Part shown: piece after piece, positions 1-12,852 of the stretch | Numbering within the stretch: position 1 is the first letter of the stretch | How the letters are laid out: the number at the start of each line of letters is the position of its first letter | Source: Candidatus Omnitrophota bacterium | GTDB taxonomy: Bacteria > Omnitrophota > Gorgyraeia > 1-14-0-20-64-10 | DNA: 18,035 nt | Direction of reading: 5' to 3' | Assembly (NCBI GenBank): GCA_023248095.1 | Contig: JAHFFF010000012.1 | Location: forward strand, 1 to 18,035 | Notes under the pieces: generated by a model | Told to the model about the DNA's origin: nothing | The model's input: the letters and a program-made list of their open reading frames with translations, nothing else | Database searches by the model: none | Position numbers and translations under genes: made by a program

Positions 1-71
1 CTTCGAAGGAAGAGGCGCAGAACATCAAACAGAAGCTGGAGGCGGTGGGAGCCAAGGTTGAATTGAAGTGA
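1..71 (+). CDS. rplL: Ribosomal protein L7/L12, C-terminal end (partial)
   Basis: Only the last 22 codons and the stop are present; the reading frame starts at base 3. The peptide reads [22 protein letters not shown], which matches the conserved end of the L7/L12 C-terminal domain. In the family this domain forms the flexible stalk of the large subunit that recruits and activates translational GTPases such as EF-G. The TGA stop (69-71) overlaps the GTG start of rpoB (68-70) in a GTGA arrangement. The order rplL-rpoB is the standard bacterial one, so rplJ probably lies just upstream, outside the window. Confidence 0.93.
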   Translation, partial: SKEEAQNIKQKLEAVGAKVELK

Positions 72-3000
72 AGACCAAACATTTCGGGCGGATTCCAGAG
101 CATTTAGAGATTCCGGATCTCCTGCAGATTCAGACCGAGCCGTTTGCTGACTTTTTGCAAATGGAAGTTCCAAAAACTCGTCGGGAGAACAAAGGCCTTC
201 AGGAAGTTTTCAATGAGGTTTTCCCCATTGAGAACACGGATGGCAAGTATAAGCTGGAATTCCTTTCCTATTCCATCGGCAAACCGAAGTACGACCTTCC
301 GGAGGCGCAGAGGCGTGGGCTGACCTATGCCTCACCTTTGAGCGTGCGGATGCGTCTGCGCACCCCGAAGGAGATGAAGGAGCAGGAGGTCTACCTTGGG
401 GACATACCGCTCATGACCCCCACAGGGACCTTCATCATTAACGGGGACGAGCGGGTGGTGGTCAGCCAGCTGCATCGCTCGCCCGGTGTCTTCTTCGAGG
501 AAGAGATGCATCCGAACGGCAAGCGGATGTACACCGCCCGGATCATCCCTTATCGAGGGGCCTGGCTGGAGTTCGAATTCGATCTGACCGACACCCTGCA
601 TGCGGTGATTGATCGCAAGCGGAAAATCTTGGTGACCACCTTCCTGCGGGCCATCGGGGTCGGCACGGATGAAGAGATCCTGAACACCTTCTGCGAGGTG
701 GAGACGATTGCACCGCGGGAACAGTCGGATCTGAAGGATGTCGTGGGCCGCATCCTGGCGGCAGACCTCGTCGATCCGCAGACCCAAGGGGTTCTGATCC
801 CTCGGTTTGAGAAGTTGGCGAAAGAGCATCTGACGATGATCTGGAACTCGGAGATCCGCCAGCTCAAGGTACTCAAGCGATGGGTTCCCGAGATCATCCG
901 GACCTTCGAGAAGGACCGGATGAGGACGGCGGAGGATTCCATCATGGACATCTTCCGCAAGCTGCGTCCCGGTGACCCCGCCACCCTTGCCTCGGCTCAA
1001 ACCCTCTTAAACCGTCTCTACTTCGATCCCAAGCGCTATGATCTCGGCAAGGTCGGGCGCTACATCCTCAACCGAAAGCTTGGAATGGAGCGGGATCTGA
1101 ACGACCGCGTTTTGGATCCCAAGACGGTGGTGGCGGTGCTGCTCTATTTTCTGAACTTGAAGGGCGGGCAAGGGGATGTGGACGACATTGACCACCTGGG
1201 ATCGCGCCGTGTGCGCACTGTCGGAGAGCTGCTGCAGAACCAGTTCCGGATTGCATTGGCCCGGGTGGAACGCTCGGTCCGGGAGAGGATGGCGATCTTT
1301 GATCTGGAGTCCTGCATGCCGCATCAGTTGGTGAATGCGAAGCTGGTGTCGGGGCTCATCCGGGATTTCTTTGGGCGCTCGCAACTGTCCCAGTTCCTGG
1401 ATCAGACTAACCCGCTGGCGGAGTTGACCCACAAGCGGCGCCTTTCGGCCTTGGGGCCGGGAGGGTTGTCCAGGAAGCGGGCAGGCTTCGAGGTGCGGGA
1501 CGTGCACCACTCCCACTACGGCCGAATCTGCCCGATCGAGACGCCGGAAGGGCCGAACATCGGTCTCATCGCCTCGCTCTCGACGTTTGGGCAGGTGAAT
1601 GAGTTCGGCTTCATTGAGACGCCCTACTGGATGGTGCAAAAGGGTCGAGTGACGAATCAGGTGAAATTCCTCTCTGCGGATGTCGAGGATCGCTACGTCA
1701 TCGCCCAGGCCAACGCACGACAGGATGACCAGGGGCGTTTCCTGGACAAGCTGGTACGCTGTCGCCACCGCGGCAACTTTCCCCTCGTACCCCCCAGCGA
1801 AATCCACTTCAAAGATGTTTCCCCCAAACAACTCGTTTCCGTTGCCGCGTCGCTCATTCCCTTCCTGGAGCATGACGACGCCAACCGGGCCCTCATGGGA
1901 TCCAACATGCAGCGCCAGGCGGTTCCCCTGTTGTTTCCGGAGCCTCCCTTGATCGGCACCGGCATGGAGCCCCGCGCGGCCAAGGATTCCGGGGCGCTTG
2001 TGGTGGCGGAGGAGGCCGGCGTGGTGAAGGAGGTGCAGTCGGACCGGATCGTGATCGACCGGATCACCTATCTGCTGAAGAAGTTTCAGCGCTCCAACGC
2101 GAACACCAGTATCAATCAGCGTCCGCTGGTTGAAGTGGGCCAAAAGATCAAGGCGGGTCAGGTGATCGCGGATGGAACGGCCACAAGAGACGGGATGCTG
2201 GCGATGGGTAAGAACCTTCTGGTTGCCTTCATGCCGTGGAGAGGCTACAACTTTGAGGACGCAATCCTGATCAACGAGCGTTTGGTGAAGGAGGATATCT
2301 TCACCTCGATCCACATCGAGGAGTTTGAGATCGAGGCGCGGGATACCCGGCTTGGAAATGAGGAGATCACCCGGGATATCCCCAACGTCGGTGAGGAGGC
2401 GTTGAAGGACCTGGATGAACACGGGATTGTGCGCATCGGGGCGGAGGTGCACCCGGGCGACATCCTGGTGGGCAAGGTCGTGCCGAAATCGGAGACGGAG
2501 CAGTCCCCGGAGGAAAGACTCCTGCGGGCGATCTTCGGCGAAAAGGCCGGCGATGTTCGGGATGCCAGCCTCACCGTGCCGCCGGGGGTTGAGGGGATCA
2601 CCGTCGATGTGAAGGTCTTCTCCAGGAAGAAGATCCGGGCGAAATCCAAGGAAGAGATCGCGGAGGAGCAGGGAAAGATCGATCAGATCCACAAGAGCTT
2701 CCAATCTCAGATGAAGGGGGTAAAAAAGGAGCGGTTGAAGGTTTTGGGCCGCTTGCTGGTGGGCCAAAAGCTGGAGCATTCCCTGGTGGATGAAGAAAGA
2801 GGGAATATCTTGGTGGCCCAGCACCAGACCGTGAAGGCCAAGGATATTGCGAAATTGGAGCAGGCCGATCTGGAAGATGTGCGCCTACAGGATAAGGAGA
2901 AAGAGGAAGAGCTTCGCAAGGCTCTCGCCGTCCTCAACGACCAATTGGAAGAGTTGTCCTATGAGGAGGAGAGAGAGATTGACCAGCTCAAGCGAGGGGA

Positions 3001-3751
3001 TGAGCTGCCGCCAGGTGTGTTGAAGAAGGTGGTGGTCTACGTGGCCTCGAAGCGGAAGGTTCAGGTGGGGGACAAGGTGGCCGGCCGGCACGGGAATAAG
3101 GGAGTCATCGCCAAGATTGTGCCTGAGGAGGATATGCCGTTCCTTCAGGATGGGACGCCGGTCGACATTGTCTTGAACCCGCTGGGGGTTCCCTCCCGAA
3201 TGAACGTTGGACAGATTCTGGAGACCCACCTGGGTTGGGCGGCAAAGGTGCTGGGCCTGCGGATCTCTTCCCCGGTTTTTGACGGGGCGGGAGAGACGGA
3301 GATCAAGGCCCTCATGAGGGAGGCTCGCCTTCCGGAAAAGGGGCAGATGGTCTTAAGGGACGGCCTGAACGGAGACCGCTTCGACCAGGAGGTGACCGTC
3401 GGGTACATCTACATCATGAAGCTGATCCACTTGGTGGATGACAAGATCCATGCCCGCTCGATCGGGCCTTATTCCTTGGTGACGCAGCAGCCCTTGGGGG
3501 GCAAGGCGCAGTTTGGCGGCCAGAGGTTCGGCGAGATGGAGGTCTGGGCCTTGGAGGCGTATGGGGCTGCCTATACACTGCAGGAGCTGCTGACGGTCAA
3601 GTCCGACGATGTGGTCGGCCGTACGCGGATCTACGAATCGATCGTCAAGGGAGAGCACTCCCTGCATCCGGGCACTCCGGAGTCATTCAACGTCTTGGTG
3701 AAGGAGCTGCAAAGTCTCTGTTTGGATATTCGAACGGAACGCAAGGGGTGA
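68..3751 (+). CDS. rpoB: DNA-directed RNA polymerase subunit beta
   Basis: This 1227-residue protein is the beta subunit of bacterial RNA polymerase; with beta' it forms the catalytic core. It is shorter than the E. coli protein (1342) and close to Gram-positive lengths. The GTG start is chosen because the conserved N-terminal motif ([17 protein letters not shown]) begins five residues in. The rifampicin-binding cluster starts at S438 ([13 protein letters not shown]) and keeps D445, H455 and S460, the positions equivalent to E. coli D516, H526 and S531, so it looks rifampicin-sensitive. The active-site lysines are at K1003 and K1011 in [13 protein letters not shown] charged, probably coiled-coil stretch lies around residues 855-990. 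The C-terminal clamp motif ([19 protein letters not shown]) is intact. Translation is probably coupled to rplL through the 4-base overlap. Confidence 0.98.
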   Translation: MKTKHFGRIPEHLEIPDLLQIQTEPFADFLQMEVPKTRRENKGLQEVFNEVFPIENTDGKYKLEFLSYSIGKPKYDLPEAQRRGLTYASPLSVRMRLRTPKEMKEQEVYLGDIPLMTPTGTFIINGDERVVVSQLHRSPGVFFEEEMHPNGKRMYTARIIPYRGAWLEFEFDLTDTLHAVIDRKRKILVTTFLRAIGVGTDEEILNTFCEVETIAPREQSDLKDVVGRILAADLVDPQTQGVLIPRFEKLAKEHLTMIWNSEIRQLKVLKRWVPEIIRTFEKDRMRTAEDSIMDIFRKLRPGDPATLASAQTLLNRLYFDPKRYDLGKVGRYILNRKLGMERDLNDRVLDPKTVVAVLLYFLNLKGGQGDVDDIDHLGSRRVRTVGELLQNQFRIALARVERSVRERMAIFDLESCMPHQLVNAKLVSGLIRDFFGRSQLSQFLDQTNPLAELTHKRRLSALGPGGLSRKRAGFEVRDVHHSHYGRICPIETPEGPNIGLIASLSTFGQVNEFGFIETPYWMVQKGRVTNQVKFLSADVEDRYVIAQANARQDDQGRFLDKLVRCRHRGNFPLVPPSEIHFKDVSPKQLVSVAASLIPFLEHDDANRALMGSNMQRQAVPLLFPEPPLIGTGMEPRAAKDSGALVVAEEAGVVKEVQSDRIVIDRITYLLKKFQRSNANTSINQRPLVEVGQKIKAGQVIADGTATRDGMLAMGKNLLVAFMPWRGYNFEDAILINERLVKEDIFTSIHIEEFEIEARDTRLGNEEITRDIPNVGEEALKDLDEHGIVRIGAEVHPGDILVGKVVPKSETEQSPEERLLRAIFGEKAGDVRDASLTVPPGVEGITVDVKVFSRKKIRAKSKEEIAEEQGKIDQIHKSFQSQMKGVKKERLKVLGRLLVGQKLEHSLVDEERGNILVAQHQTVKAKDIAKLEQADLEDVRLQDKEKEEELRKALAVLNDQLEELSYEEEREIDQLKRGDELPPGVLKKVVVYVASKRKVQVGDKVAGRHGNKGVIAKIVPEEDMPFLQDGTPVDIVLNPLGVPSRMNVGQILETHLGWAAKVLGLRISSPVFDGAGETEIKALMREARLPEKGQMVLRDGLNGDRFDQEVTVGYIYIMKLIHLVDDKIHARSIGPYSLVTQQPLGGKAQFGGQRFGEMEVWALEAYGAAYTLQELLTVKSDDVVGRTRIYESIVKGEHSLHPGTPESFNVLVKELQSLCLDIRTERKG

Positions 3752-3753
3752 GC

Positions 3754-3779
3754 ATGAATCAGGGGAAAGGGGTTTGCTA

Positions 3780-3780
<1 letters not shown>
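3754..3780 (+). other. Candidate 8-codon mini-ORF bridging rpoB and rpoC
   Basis: The only sizeable gap in the window (3752-3779) holds an ATG two bases after the rpoB stop, followed by eight codons (MNQGKGVC) and a TAA at 3778-3780. The last A of that stop is the first base of the rpoC ATG, a TAATG junction. A Shine-Dalgarno-like AAGGGG (3743-3748) sits five bases before the mini-ORF start, inside the end of rpoB. It could keep ribosomes moving from rpoB to rpoC by termination-reinitiation. It may equally be chance; nothing in the sequence proves translation. Confidence 0.22.
3766..3772 (+). promoter_or_regulatory. Ribosome-binding site that fixes the rpoC start
   Basis: A purine-rich AAAGGGG lies seven bases before the ATG at 3780. 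An in-frame TTG two codons upstream (3774) would leave only one base between this site and the start codon, so the ATG is the better choice for rpoC. Confidence 0.6.
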
Positions 3781-7877
<4,097 letters not shown>

Positions 7878-7880
7878 CCC

Positions 7881-8258
7881 ATGTGCCCTACCATCTCGCA
7901 GCTGATTCGGAAAGGTCGCAAGGAGAAGGTCAAGCGCTCCAAATCGCCGGCCCTCCAGATGCGTCCGCAACTGCGCGGGGTTTGCCTCCAGGTCCGGACG
8001 ATGACGCCGAAGAAACCGAACTCGGCCCTTCGGAAGATCGCCCGCGTTCGGCTGACCAACGGGATTGAGGTGACGGCTTACATCCCAGGCGAGGGGCATA
8101 ACCTGCAGGAGCACTCCATCGTGCTGGTCCGCGGGGGAAGGGTGAAGGATCTCCCAGGCGTGCGCTATCACATTGTGCGCGGGACGCTGGATGCGGCCGG
8201 GGTTAACCAGCGACGGAAGTCCCGGTCGAAATATGGAGCGAAGAGGCCCAAGGAATGA
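7881..8258 (+). CDS. rpsL: 30S ribosomal protein S12
   Basis: S12 (125 residues) sits at the decoding centre of the small subunit and controls tRNA selection accuracy. The protein begins [13 protein letters not shown], one residue longer at the N terminus than E. coli S12, and has the signatures [11 protein letters not shown] and [12 protein letters not shown]. The two lysines whose substitution gives streptomycin resistance (E. coli K43 and K88) are present as K44 and K89, so a wild-type, sensitive protein is expected. D90, the residue beta-methylthiolated in some bacteria, is also present. The gene starts three bases after rpoC with an AGGAGG (7861-7866) inside the rpoC end, though the spacing of 14 bases is long. 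Its TGA overlaps the rpsG ATG by four bases. Direct joining of rpsL to rpoC fuses the beta and str groups. Confidence 0.98.
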   Translation: MCPTISQLIRKGRKEKVKRSKSPALQMRPQLRGVCLQVRTMTPKKPNSALRKIARVRLTNGIEVTAYIPGEGHNLQEHSIVLVRGGRVKDLPGVRYHIVRGTLDAAGVNQRRKSRSKYGAKRPKE

Positions 8259-8725
8259 GACGGCGGCGGATTGAAAAGAGGGTGGTTCACCCCGACCCAC
8301 GGTTTGGCTCTCGGCTCGTTCAGCGCTTCGTCCACATGGTGATGATGGGAGGCAAAAAGTCGATTGCCGAGAAGATCGTTTATGGAGCCATTGACATGGC
8401 CAGTACGAAGGCGAACAGTCAGGACCCGCTTGCGGTTTTCCAGAAGGCGGTGGAGAACTCTCGGCCGCTGGTGGAGGTGAAGTCTAGGCGGGTGGGGGGG
8501 GCGACCTACCAGGTTCCGATCGAGGTGCGTCAGGACCGAGGCACCTTCTTGGCCTTGAAGTGGCTTCGGGATTTTGCCCGCGGCCGGGCCGGAAAACCGA
8601 TGAAGGATAAATTGGCGGAGGAGCTGTTGGCGGCTTACCAGGGACAGGGCTCCGCAGTGAAACGGAAGGAAGACATGCACAAGATGGCGGAGGCCAATCA
8701 GGCCTTCAGCCATTACCGCTGGTAA
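8255..8725 (+). CDS. rpsG: 30S ribosomal protein S7
   Basis: S7 (156 residues, the usual length) is the primary binder that nucleates folding of the 3' major domain of 16S rRNA, and it lies near the E site and mRNA exit. Family motifs visible are the N-terminal MRRRRIEKR followed by PDPRFGS, the central [11 protein letters not shown] and the C-terminal [19 protein letters not shown] end (here [15 protein letters not shown]). The start ATG overlaps the rpsL stop in an ATGA arrangement, so translation is probably coupled. In E. coli S7 represses its own operon by binding the rpsL-rpsG intercistronic region; here that region does not exist, so that control cannot operate in the same form. Confidence 0.98.
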   Translation: MRRRRIEKRVVHPDPRFGSRLVQRFVHMVMMGGKKSIAEKIVYGAIDMASTKANSQDPLAVFQKAVENSRPLVEVKSRRVGGATYQVPIEVRQDRGTFLALKWLRDFARGRAGKPMKDKLAEELLAAYQGQGSAVKRKEDMHKMAEANQAFSHYRW

Positions 8726-8728
8726 TCC

Positions 8729-10846
8729 ATGGCTAGGACGCAGACTGAAATGACCGAATCCGACGGCGTGACCTACCCGCTGGAGAAGACCCGCAACATC
8801 GGGATCGTCGCCCACATCGACGCGGGCAAGACGACGACCACCGAGCGGATCCTCTTTTACACCGGCCGCATCCACAAGATCGGCGAGGTGGACGAGGGGA
8901 CCACGACCACGGACTGGATGCCGCAGGAACAGGAGCGGGGCATCACGATCACGGCGGCCGCGATCACCACGTTCTGGAAGGATTACCGGATCAACATCAT
9001 CGACACACCGGGCCACGTGGATTTTTCGGTCGAGGTGGAGCGCAGCCTCAAGGTTTTGGACGGCTGCATCGTGATCTTTGAAGCGCCCAGCGGTGTGGAG
9101 TCCGAATCGGAGCGGGTTTGGCGCGTGGCGGACCGCTACAAGGTGCCGCGACTCTGCTACATCAACAAGATGGACCGGCTGGGAGCCGATTTCTTCAGCA
9201 CCTTCGAACAGATTGTCACCCGGCTGGGTGCGGTTCCGGTGGCCCTGCAGCTTCCGATCGGATCGGAGTCCAAGTTTGCAGGGGTGATCGACCTTCTGGA
9301 GATGAAGGCGATCCACTGGATCGATGAGCCCGGCATCCAGATGGAGGAAAAGCCGATTCCGGCGGAGATGGAGGCCCAGGCTAAGGAATGGCGGGCCAAA
9401 CTCATAGAGAAGGTGGGTGAAGCGGACGAGGCGATCATGGAGAAGTTCATCCATGAAAAGGAGATCACGGTCGAGGAGCTGCGGGCGGCGATCCATCGGG
9501 CCACCATTGCGAACCAGATCGTTCCGGTTTTCACCGGTGCCTCTGCCCGGAACAAGGGGGTCCAACCCATCCTGGATGCGGTTTGTCAGTATCTGCCCTC
9601 TCCGCTCGATATTCCTCCGATCAGGGGCATCAACCCGAAGACGGAGCAAGAAGAGGAACGCTTGACCCAGGCGGACGCTCCTTTAAGCGCCCTCGCCTTT
9701 AAGATCATGAGCGACAAGTTTGTGGGCAGGCTCACCTTCCTTCGCGTCTACTCTGGAGTGATCCGATCCGGGGCCTATTACATGAATGCGAACAAGGGGG
9801 AACAGGAGCGGATCGGGAAGCTCGTCCGGATGCACGCCAACAAGCAGGAGATTGTCAAGGAAGTGAGTGCCGGGGACATCGTCGCAGCGGTCGGCCTGCA
9901 GGATACCAAGACCGGCGAGACGATCTGTGATAAAGATCATCCCATCTTGCTGGAGGGGATGCTCTTCCCGGAACCCGTGGTCTGGCTGGCGATCGAACCG
10001 GAGACCAAGCTGGATCAGGACAAGCTTGGTCTTGCCTTGAACCGGCTCCAGGATGAGGATCCGACGTTCAAGGTGCGGTACAACAGCGAAACTGCACAGA
10101 CACTGATCGGCGGGATGGGGGAGCTCCACTTGGAGATTATCTTGGATCGGTTGAAGCGGGAGTTCAGCGTGAATACCAAGGCTGGGCCTCCGCAGGTTGC
10201 CTACAAGGAAACGATCACCCGAGCGGTGGAGGAAGTGGTAGGGAAGTTCATCCAGCAGAGTGGTGGGCGCGGTCAGTACGGACATGTGGTGATTGATGTA
10301 GAGCCCGGGGAGACAGGTTCGGGTGTTCTGTTTGAGAGCAAGATCGTCGGCGGAACAATCCCGAAGGAGTTCATCCCGGCGATCAAACAAGGGGTTCTGG
10401 AATGCGCGCAGGGAGGGGTGCTGGCCGGCTATCCGGTGATTAACATGTCGATCACCTTAGTGGACGGTTCCTTTCACGACGTCGACTCTTCTGAAATGGC
10501 ATTCAAGATTGCCGGTTCCATTGCGCTGCGTGAAGCGGTGAAGCGGGCTGGCCCCGTTTTCCTGGAGCCGATCATGATGCTGGAGGTGGTGGTGCCGGAG
10601 GAGTTCGTGGGCCAGGTCATCGGAGACTTGAACAGCCGGCGCTGCCGGATCTTGGAAACAGGCCAGCGGGCAAACGTCAAGTTCATCCGCGGAGAAGTTC
10701 CCCTGGCGGAGATGTTCGGGTACGCGACCATCATCCGCAGCCTCACCCAAGGTCGGGGATCCTACACGATGGCACCCCTGAAGTACCAGCAGGTTCCACC
10801 CTCCTTGGCAGAAAAGATCAAGCTGGGAAAAGAGAAGAGGCGCTGA
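8729..10846 (+). CDS. fusA: Translation elongation factor G
   Basis: EF-G (705 residues) is the GTPase that drives tRNA-mRNA translocation and, with RRF, ribosome recycling. The G1 loop AHIDAGKT is at residues 28-35, the effector region is [15 protein letters not shown]3 is DTPGH at 92-96 and G4 is NKMD at 146-149. Domain III has [10 protein letters not shown], domain IV has [10 protein letters not shown] (residues 510-519) and [15 protein letters not shown], and domain V ends with the usual [11 protein letters not shown]. Full length and all motifs argue for a working main EF-G. Two oddities: the segment at 118-128 reads [11 protein letters not shown] where most EF-Gs have something like DAVGGVEPQSE, and the N terminus has about a dozen more residues than usual before RNIGI. 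No clear Shine-Dalgarno precedes the ATG. An alternative start is the ATG at 8750. Its stop overlaps rpsJ by one base, where tuf is often found. Confidence 0.96.
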   Translation: MARTQTEMTESDGVTYPLEKTRNIGIVAHIDAGKTTTTERILFYTGRIHKIGEVDEGTTTTDWMPQEQERGITITAAAITTFWKDYRINIIDTPGHVDFSVEVERSLKVLDGCIVIFEAPSGVESESERVWRVADRYKVPRLCYINKMDRLGADFFSTFEQIVTRLGAVPVALQLPIGSESKFAGVIDLLEMKAIHWIDEPGIQMEEKPIPAEMEAQAKEWRAKLIEKVGEADEAIMEKFIHEKEITVEELRAAIHRATIANQIVPVFTGASARNKGVQPILDAVCQYLPSPLDIPPIRGINPKTEQEEERLTQADAPLSALAFKIMSDKFVGRLTFLRVYSGVIRSGAYYMNANKGEQERIGKLVRMHANKQEIVKEVSAGDIVAAVGLQDTKTGETICDKDHPILLEGMLFPEPVVWLAIEPETKLDQDKLGLALNRLQDEDPTFKVRYNSETAQTLIGGMGELHLEIILDRLKREFSVNTKAGPPQVAYKETITRAVEEVVGKFIQQSGGRGQYGHVVIDVEPGETGSGVLFESKIVGGTIPKEFIPAIKQGVLECAQGGVLAGYPVINMSITLVDGSFHDVDSSEMAFKIAGSIALREAVKRAGPVFLEPIMMLEVVVPEEFVGQVIGDLNSRRCRILETGQRANVKFIRGEVPLAEMFGYATIIRSLTQGRGSYTMAPLKYQQVPPSLAEKIKLGKEKRR

Positions 10847-11154
10847 TGGCGGAGCAGCGGGTGATTCGAATTAAGCTCAAGGGGTACGACCACCGGATCC
10901 TGGATCAATCGGCGGCGGAGATTGTAGAGTCTGCGCGGCGCACCGGGGCGGAGGTATCGGGGCCGGTCCCCTTGCCGACTAAGCGGGAGATCTACACGGT
11001 GCTGCGCTCTCCCCACGTCGATAAGAAATCACGCGAGCAATTTCAGATGAAGACGCACAAGCGGCTTTTGGACATCGTCAACCCCACTTCCAAGACTGTG
11101 GATGCCCTTCGCAAGCTGGATCTGCCCGCCGGCGTAGACGTGGAGATCAAGTAA
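10846..11154 (+). CDS. rpsJ: 30S ribosomal protein S10
   Basis: S10 (102 residues) is a head protein of the 30S subunit; as NusE it also joins NusB and NusG in antitermination complexes and transcription-translation coupling. Diagnostic segments are [16 protein letters not shown] near the N terminus, [28 protein letters not shown] in the middle (the loop plus the following strand) and the end [12 protein letters not shown] good AAGAGG site lies just before the start. The TGATG junction with fusA and the TAATG junction with rplC each overlap by one base, so this gene is tightly coupled on both sides. In E. coli rpsJ opens the S10 operon behind a long leader bound by L4; no such leader exists here. 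Confidence 0.98.
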   Translation: MAEQRVIRIKLKGYDHRILDQSAAEIVESARRTGAEVSGPVPLPTKREIYTVLRSPHVDKKSREQFQMKTHKRLLDIVNPTSKTVDALRKLDLPAGVDVEIK

Positions 11155-11930
11155 TGCGGCCAGGGGTCGGGCTCATCGCAAAAAAATTGGGCATGACCCA
11201 ACTCTTTCGGGAGGATGGGCGGCCTGTGCCGGTGACTGTGCTCGAGGCGGGGCCCTGCCCGGTGGTTCTGGAGAGAACCCAGGAGCGGGACGGTTACCGC
11301 GCAGTTCAGCTGGGGTTTGAGGATCAGGATCCGAAGAGGCTTCCTAAGCCTTTGGCTGGGCATTTCACCAAGGCGGGCATCAGCCCCAAGCGGGTTTTAA
11401 TGGAGTTTCGGATTACGCCGGAGGAACAGGTCAAGTCGGGATCGGTTGTCACCGTGGAAATCTTCAAGCCGGGGGATCGGGTGGATATCACCGGCCGGTC
11501 CATCGGGAAAGGTTTTTCCGGCGGCATGAAGCGGTGGCATTGGAAGGGTGGGAAGCAAACTCATGGTTCCATGTCCCACAGGCGCCCAGGCTCCATTGGG
11601 TCCAGCACCGACCCATCGCGCGTTTTCAAGGGCCACCACCTCCCCGGCCATATGGGGGATCGGACGGTGACCACCCAGGCGATGGAGGTCGTTCGGGTGG
11701 ATGCCCAGCAGAATCTATTGTTGGTCAAGGGCTCGGTGCCTGGAAGCGATGAAGGCATCCTGGTGATCCGGAAATCTCGAAAAGGCCCCAAGTTGATGGT
11801 CGCCCGGCCGCAGGGGAAGAAGAAGGTAACAGCTCAACCTGCCGGCGGGAAGCCGACTGCCGGAAAACCAGCCGCAGGGAAACAGCCGGCTAAGCCGGCG
11901 GCCCCTGCCGCGGCAAAGAAGAAGGGATAA
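11154..11930 (+). CDS. rplC: 50S ribosomal protein L3 with basic C-terminal tail
   Basis: L3 (258 residues) is an early-assembly 23S rRNA binder whose loop reaches toward the peptidyl transferase centre. The N terminus (GLIAKKLGMTQLF), the central loop (GGMKRWHWKGGKQTHGSMSHRRPGSIG, residues about 122-148) and the later VFKGHHLPGHMGDRTVTTQ segment are typical. The family core normally ends near residue 215. Here it continues for about 42 residues (217-258, bases 11802-11927) as an Ala/Lys/Pro/Gly tail with imperfect GKPTAGKPAAGKQ-type repeats, ending in AAAKKKG. The tail would be disordered and positively charged. The start overlaps the rpsJ stop by one base. Confidence 0.97.
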   Translation: MRPGVGLIAKKLGMTQLFREDGRPVPVTVLEAGPCPVVLERTQERDGYRAVQLGFEDQDPKRLPKPLAGHFTKAGISPKRVLMEFRITPEEQVKSGSVVTVEIFKPGDRVDITGRSIGKGFSGGMKRWHWKGGKQTHGSMSHRRPGSIGSSTDPSRVFKGHHLPGHMGDRTVTTQAMEVVRVDAQQNLLLVKGSVPGSDEGILVIRKSRKGPKLMVARPQGKKKVTAQPAGGKPTAGKPAAGKQPAKPAAPAAAKKKG

Positions 11931-11936
11931 GCACCG

Positions 11937-12569
11937 ATGCCGGAGATCCAGCTGGTCAATTTAGAGGGGAAGGTGGTCGGAGCAGTTCCGACGCCCCAGC
12001 CGCTTGAAGGTCCGGTGAATGAGGCGGTGCTTTGGCAGGCGGTTCGGATGTACCTGGCCAATCAGCGGCAGGGGACTTCGGAAACGAAGACGCGAGGCCA
12101 GGTCAGCGGCGGCGGGAAAAAACCTTGGAGGCAGAAGCATACCGGGCGGGCCAGGGCCGGATCAAGCCGGAGCCCAATCTGGAGAAAGGGTGGGATTGTT
12201 TTTGGCCCGCATCCGAGAGAGCATCGATACGCGCTACCGGATAAGCTTCGGCGCACGGCATTGGTGAACAGCTTGAGAGACAAGTTCAGCAGCCAAGCAG
12301 TGACGGTGGTGCAAGGGGGGCTCGAGGGCCTCTCCCCAAAGACGAAGGTGTTGGCACAACTTTTACGCGAGATGCACGCCGAAAAGAAGGTTTTACTCGT
12401 CGTGGAAGGGGTGGCCCCTACGCTCCTTCGTATTTCCAGGAATTTATCCGATGTGCAGGTCAGGACAGCCTCTGATCTGACCTGCTACGATGTGCTGGCC
12501 AGCGACAAGCTGGTGGTAACCTCAGAGGCATTGAAACGGTTGGAGGCCCTTTCGGGCAGCAAGCCATGA
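11937..12569 (+). CDS. rplD: 50S ribosomal protein L4
   Basis: L4 (210 residues) binds domain I of 23S rRNA and its extended loop lines the peptide exit tunnel. The loop is clear at about residues 57-95: SGGGKKPWRQKHTGRARAG, followed by SPIWRKGGIVFGPHPR. This is the segment where macrolide-resistance changes occur in other bacteria, and the usual KPWRQK core is unchanged. The C-terminal domain contains the typical LLVVEG and YDVLASDKLVVT elements. It lies six bases after rplC, and its TGA overlaps the rplW ATG by four bases. In E. coli L4 also acts as the autogenous repressor of the S10 operon; no target leader is visible in this window. Confidence 0.97.
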   Translation: MPEIQLVNLEGKVVGAVPTPQPLEGPVNEAVLWQAVRMYLANQRQGTSETKTRGQVSGGGKKPWRQKHTGRARAGSSRSPIWRKGGIVFGPHPREHRYALPDKLRRTALVNSLRDKFSSQAVTVVQGGLEGLSPKTKVLAQLLREMHAEKKVLLVVEGVAPTLLRISRNLSDVQVRTASDLTCYDVLASDKLVVTSEALKRLEALSGSKP

Positions 12570-12850
12570 GCCGGTTTTCAACGGATGTCATCAGGCAGAT
12601 GATGAGGACCGAGAAAGGGACGCAGCTGGTGGGTCAGCGGAAGTACTTCTTCGCTGTGGACATCCGGGCGACCAAGGGGGAGATCCGGCGGGCGATTGAG
12701 GATCTATTCAAGGTCAAGGTCCACGATGTCAACACCGCCGTGATGCCGGGCAAGCCTCGCAGGGTTGGAGCCCGGTGGGGATGGAAGCCGAACTGGAAAC
12801 GGGCGGTGGTGACCTTGGCGGAAGGATCAAAAATTGAGGTCGCCAGTTAG
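12566..12850 (+). CDS. rplW: 50S ribosomal protein L23
   Basis: L23 (94 residues) sits at the peptide exit and provides the docking site for trigger factor and SRP. Visible family features are the early TEKGTQL motif, [19 protein letters not shown], the conserved [19 protein letters not shown] stretch and the final [12 protein letters not shown] strand. Length matches the usual 92-100 residues. The start overlaps the rplD stop (ATGA), and the gene ends two bases before rplB, so it is translated as part of a coupled L3-L4-L23-L2 run. Confidence 0.97.
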   Translation: MSRFSTDVIRQMMRTEKGTQLVGQRKYFFAVDIRATKGEIRRAIEDLFKVKVHDVNTAVMPGKPRRVGARWGWKPNWKRAVVTLAEGSKIEVAS

Positions 12851-12852
12851 AG

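Noticed and set aside
438..1500. Rifampicin-resistance change in rpoB (T447 where E. coli has Asn)
   Set aside because: Thr at this position is ordinary in many bacteria such as Bacillus; the main resistance positions are wild type.
1007..2824. A 605-codon minus-strand frame opposite rpoB
   Set aside because: Same codon-phase effect in an essential, highly conserved gene; no domain or start signal recognised.
8168..9649. A 493-codon minus-strand frame opposite rpsG and fusA
   Set aside because: Shadow of coding sequence on the other strand, with biased composition and no family features.
11885..11899. GCCGGC-TAA-GCCGGC inverted repeat as a terminator in the rplC tail
   Set aside because: The stem is only six bases, there is no T-run, and it is explained by Ala/Gly/Pro codons of the repetitive L3 tail.
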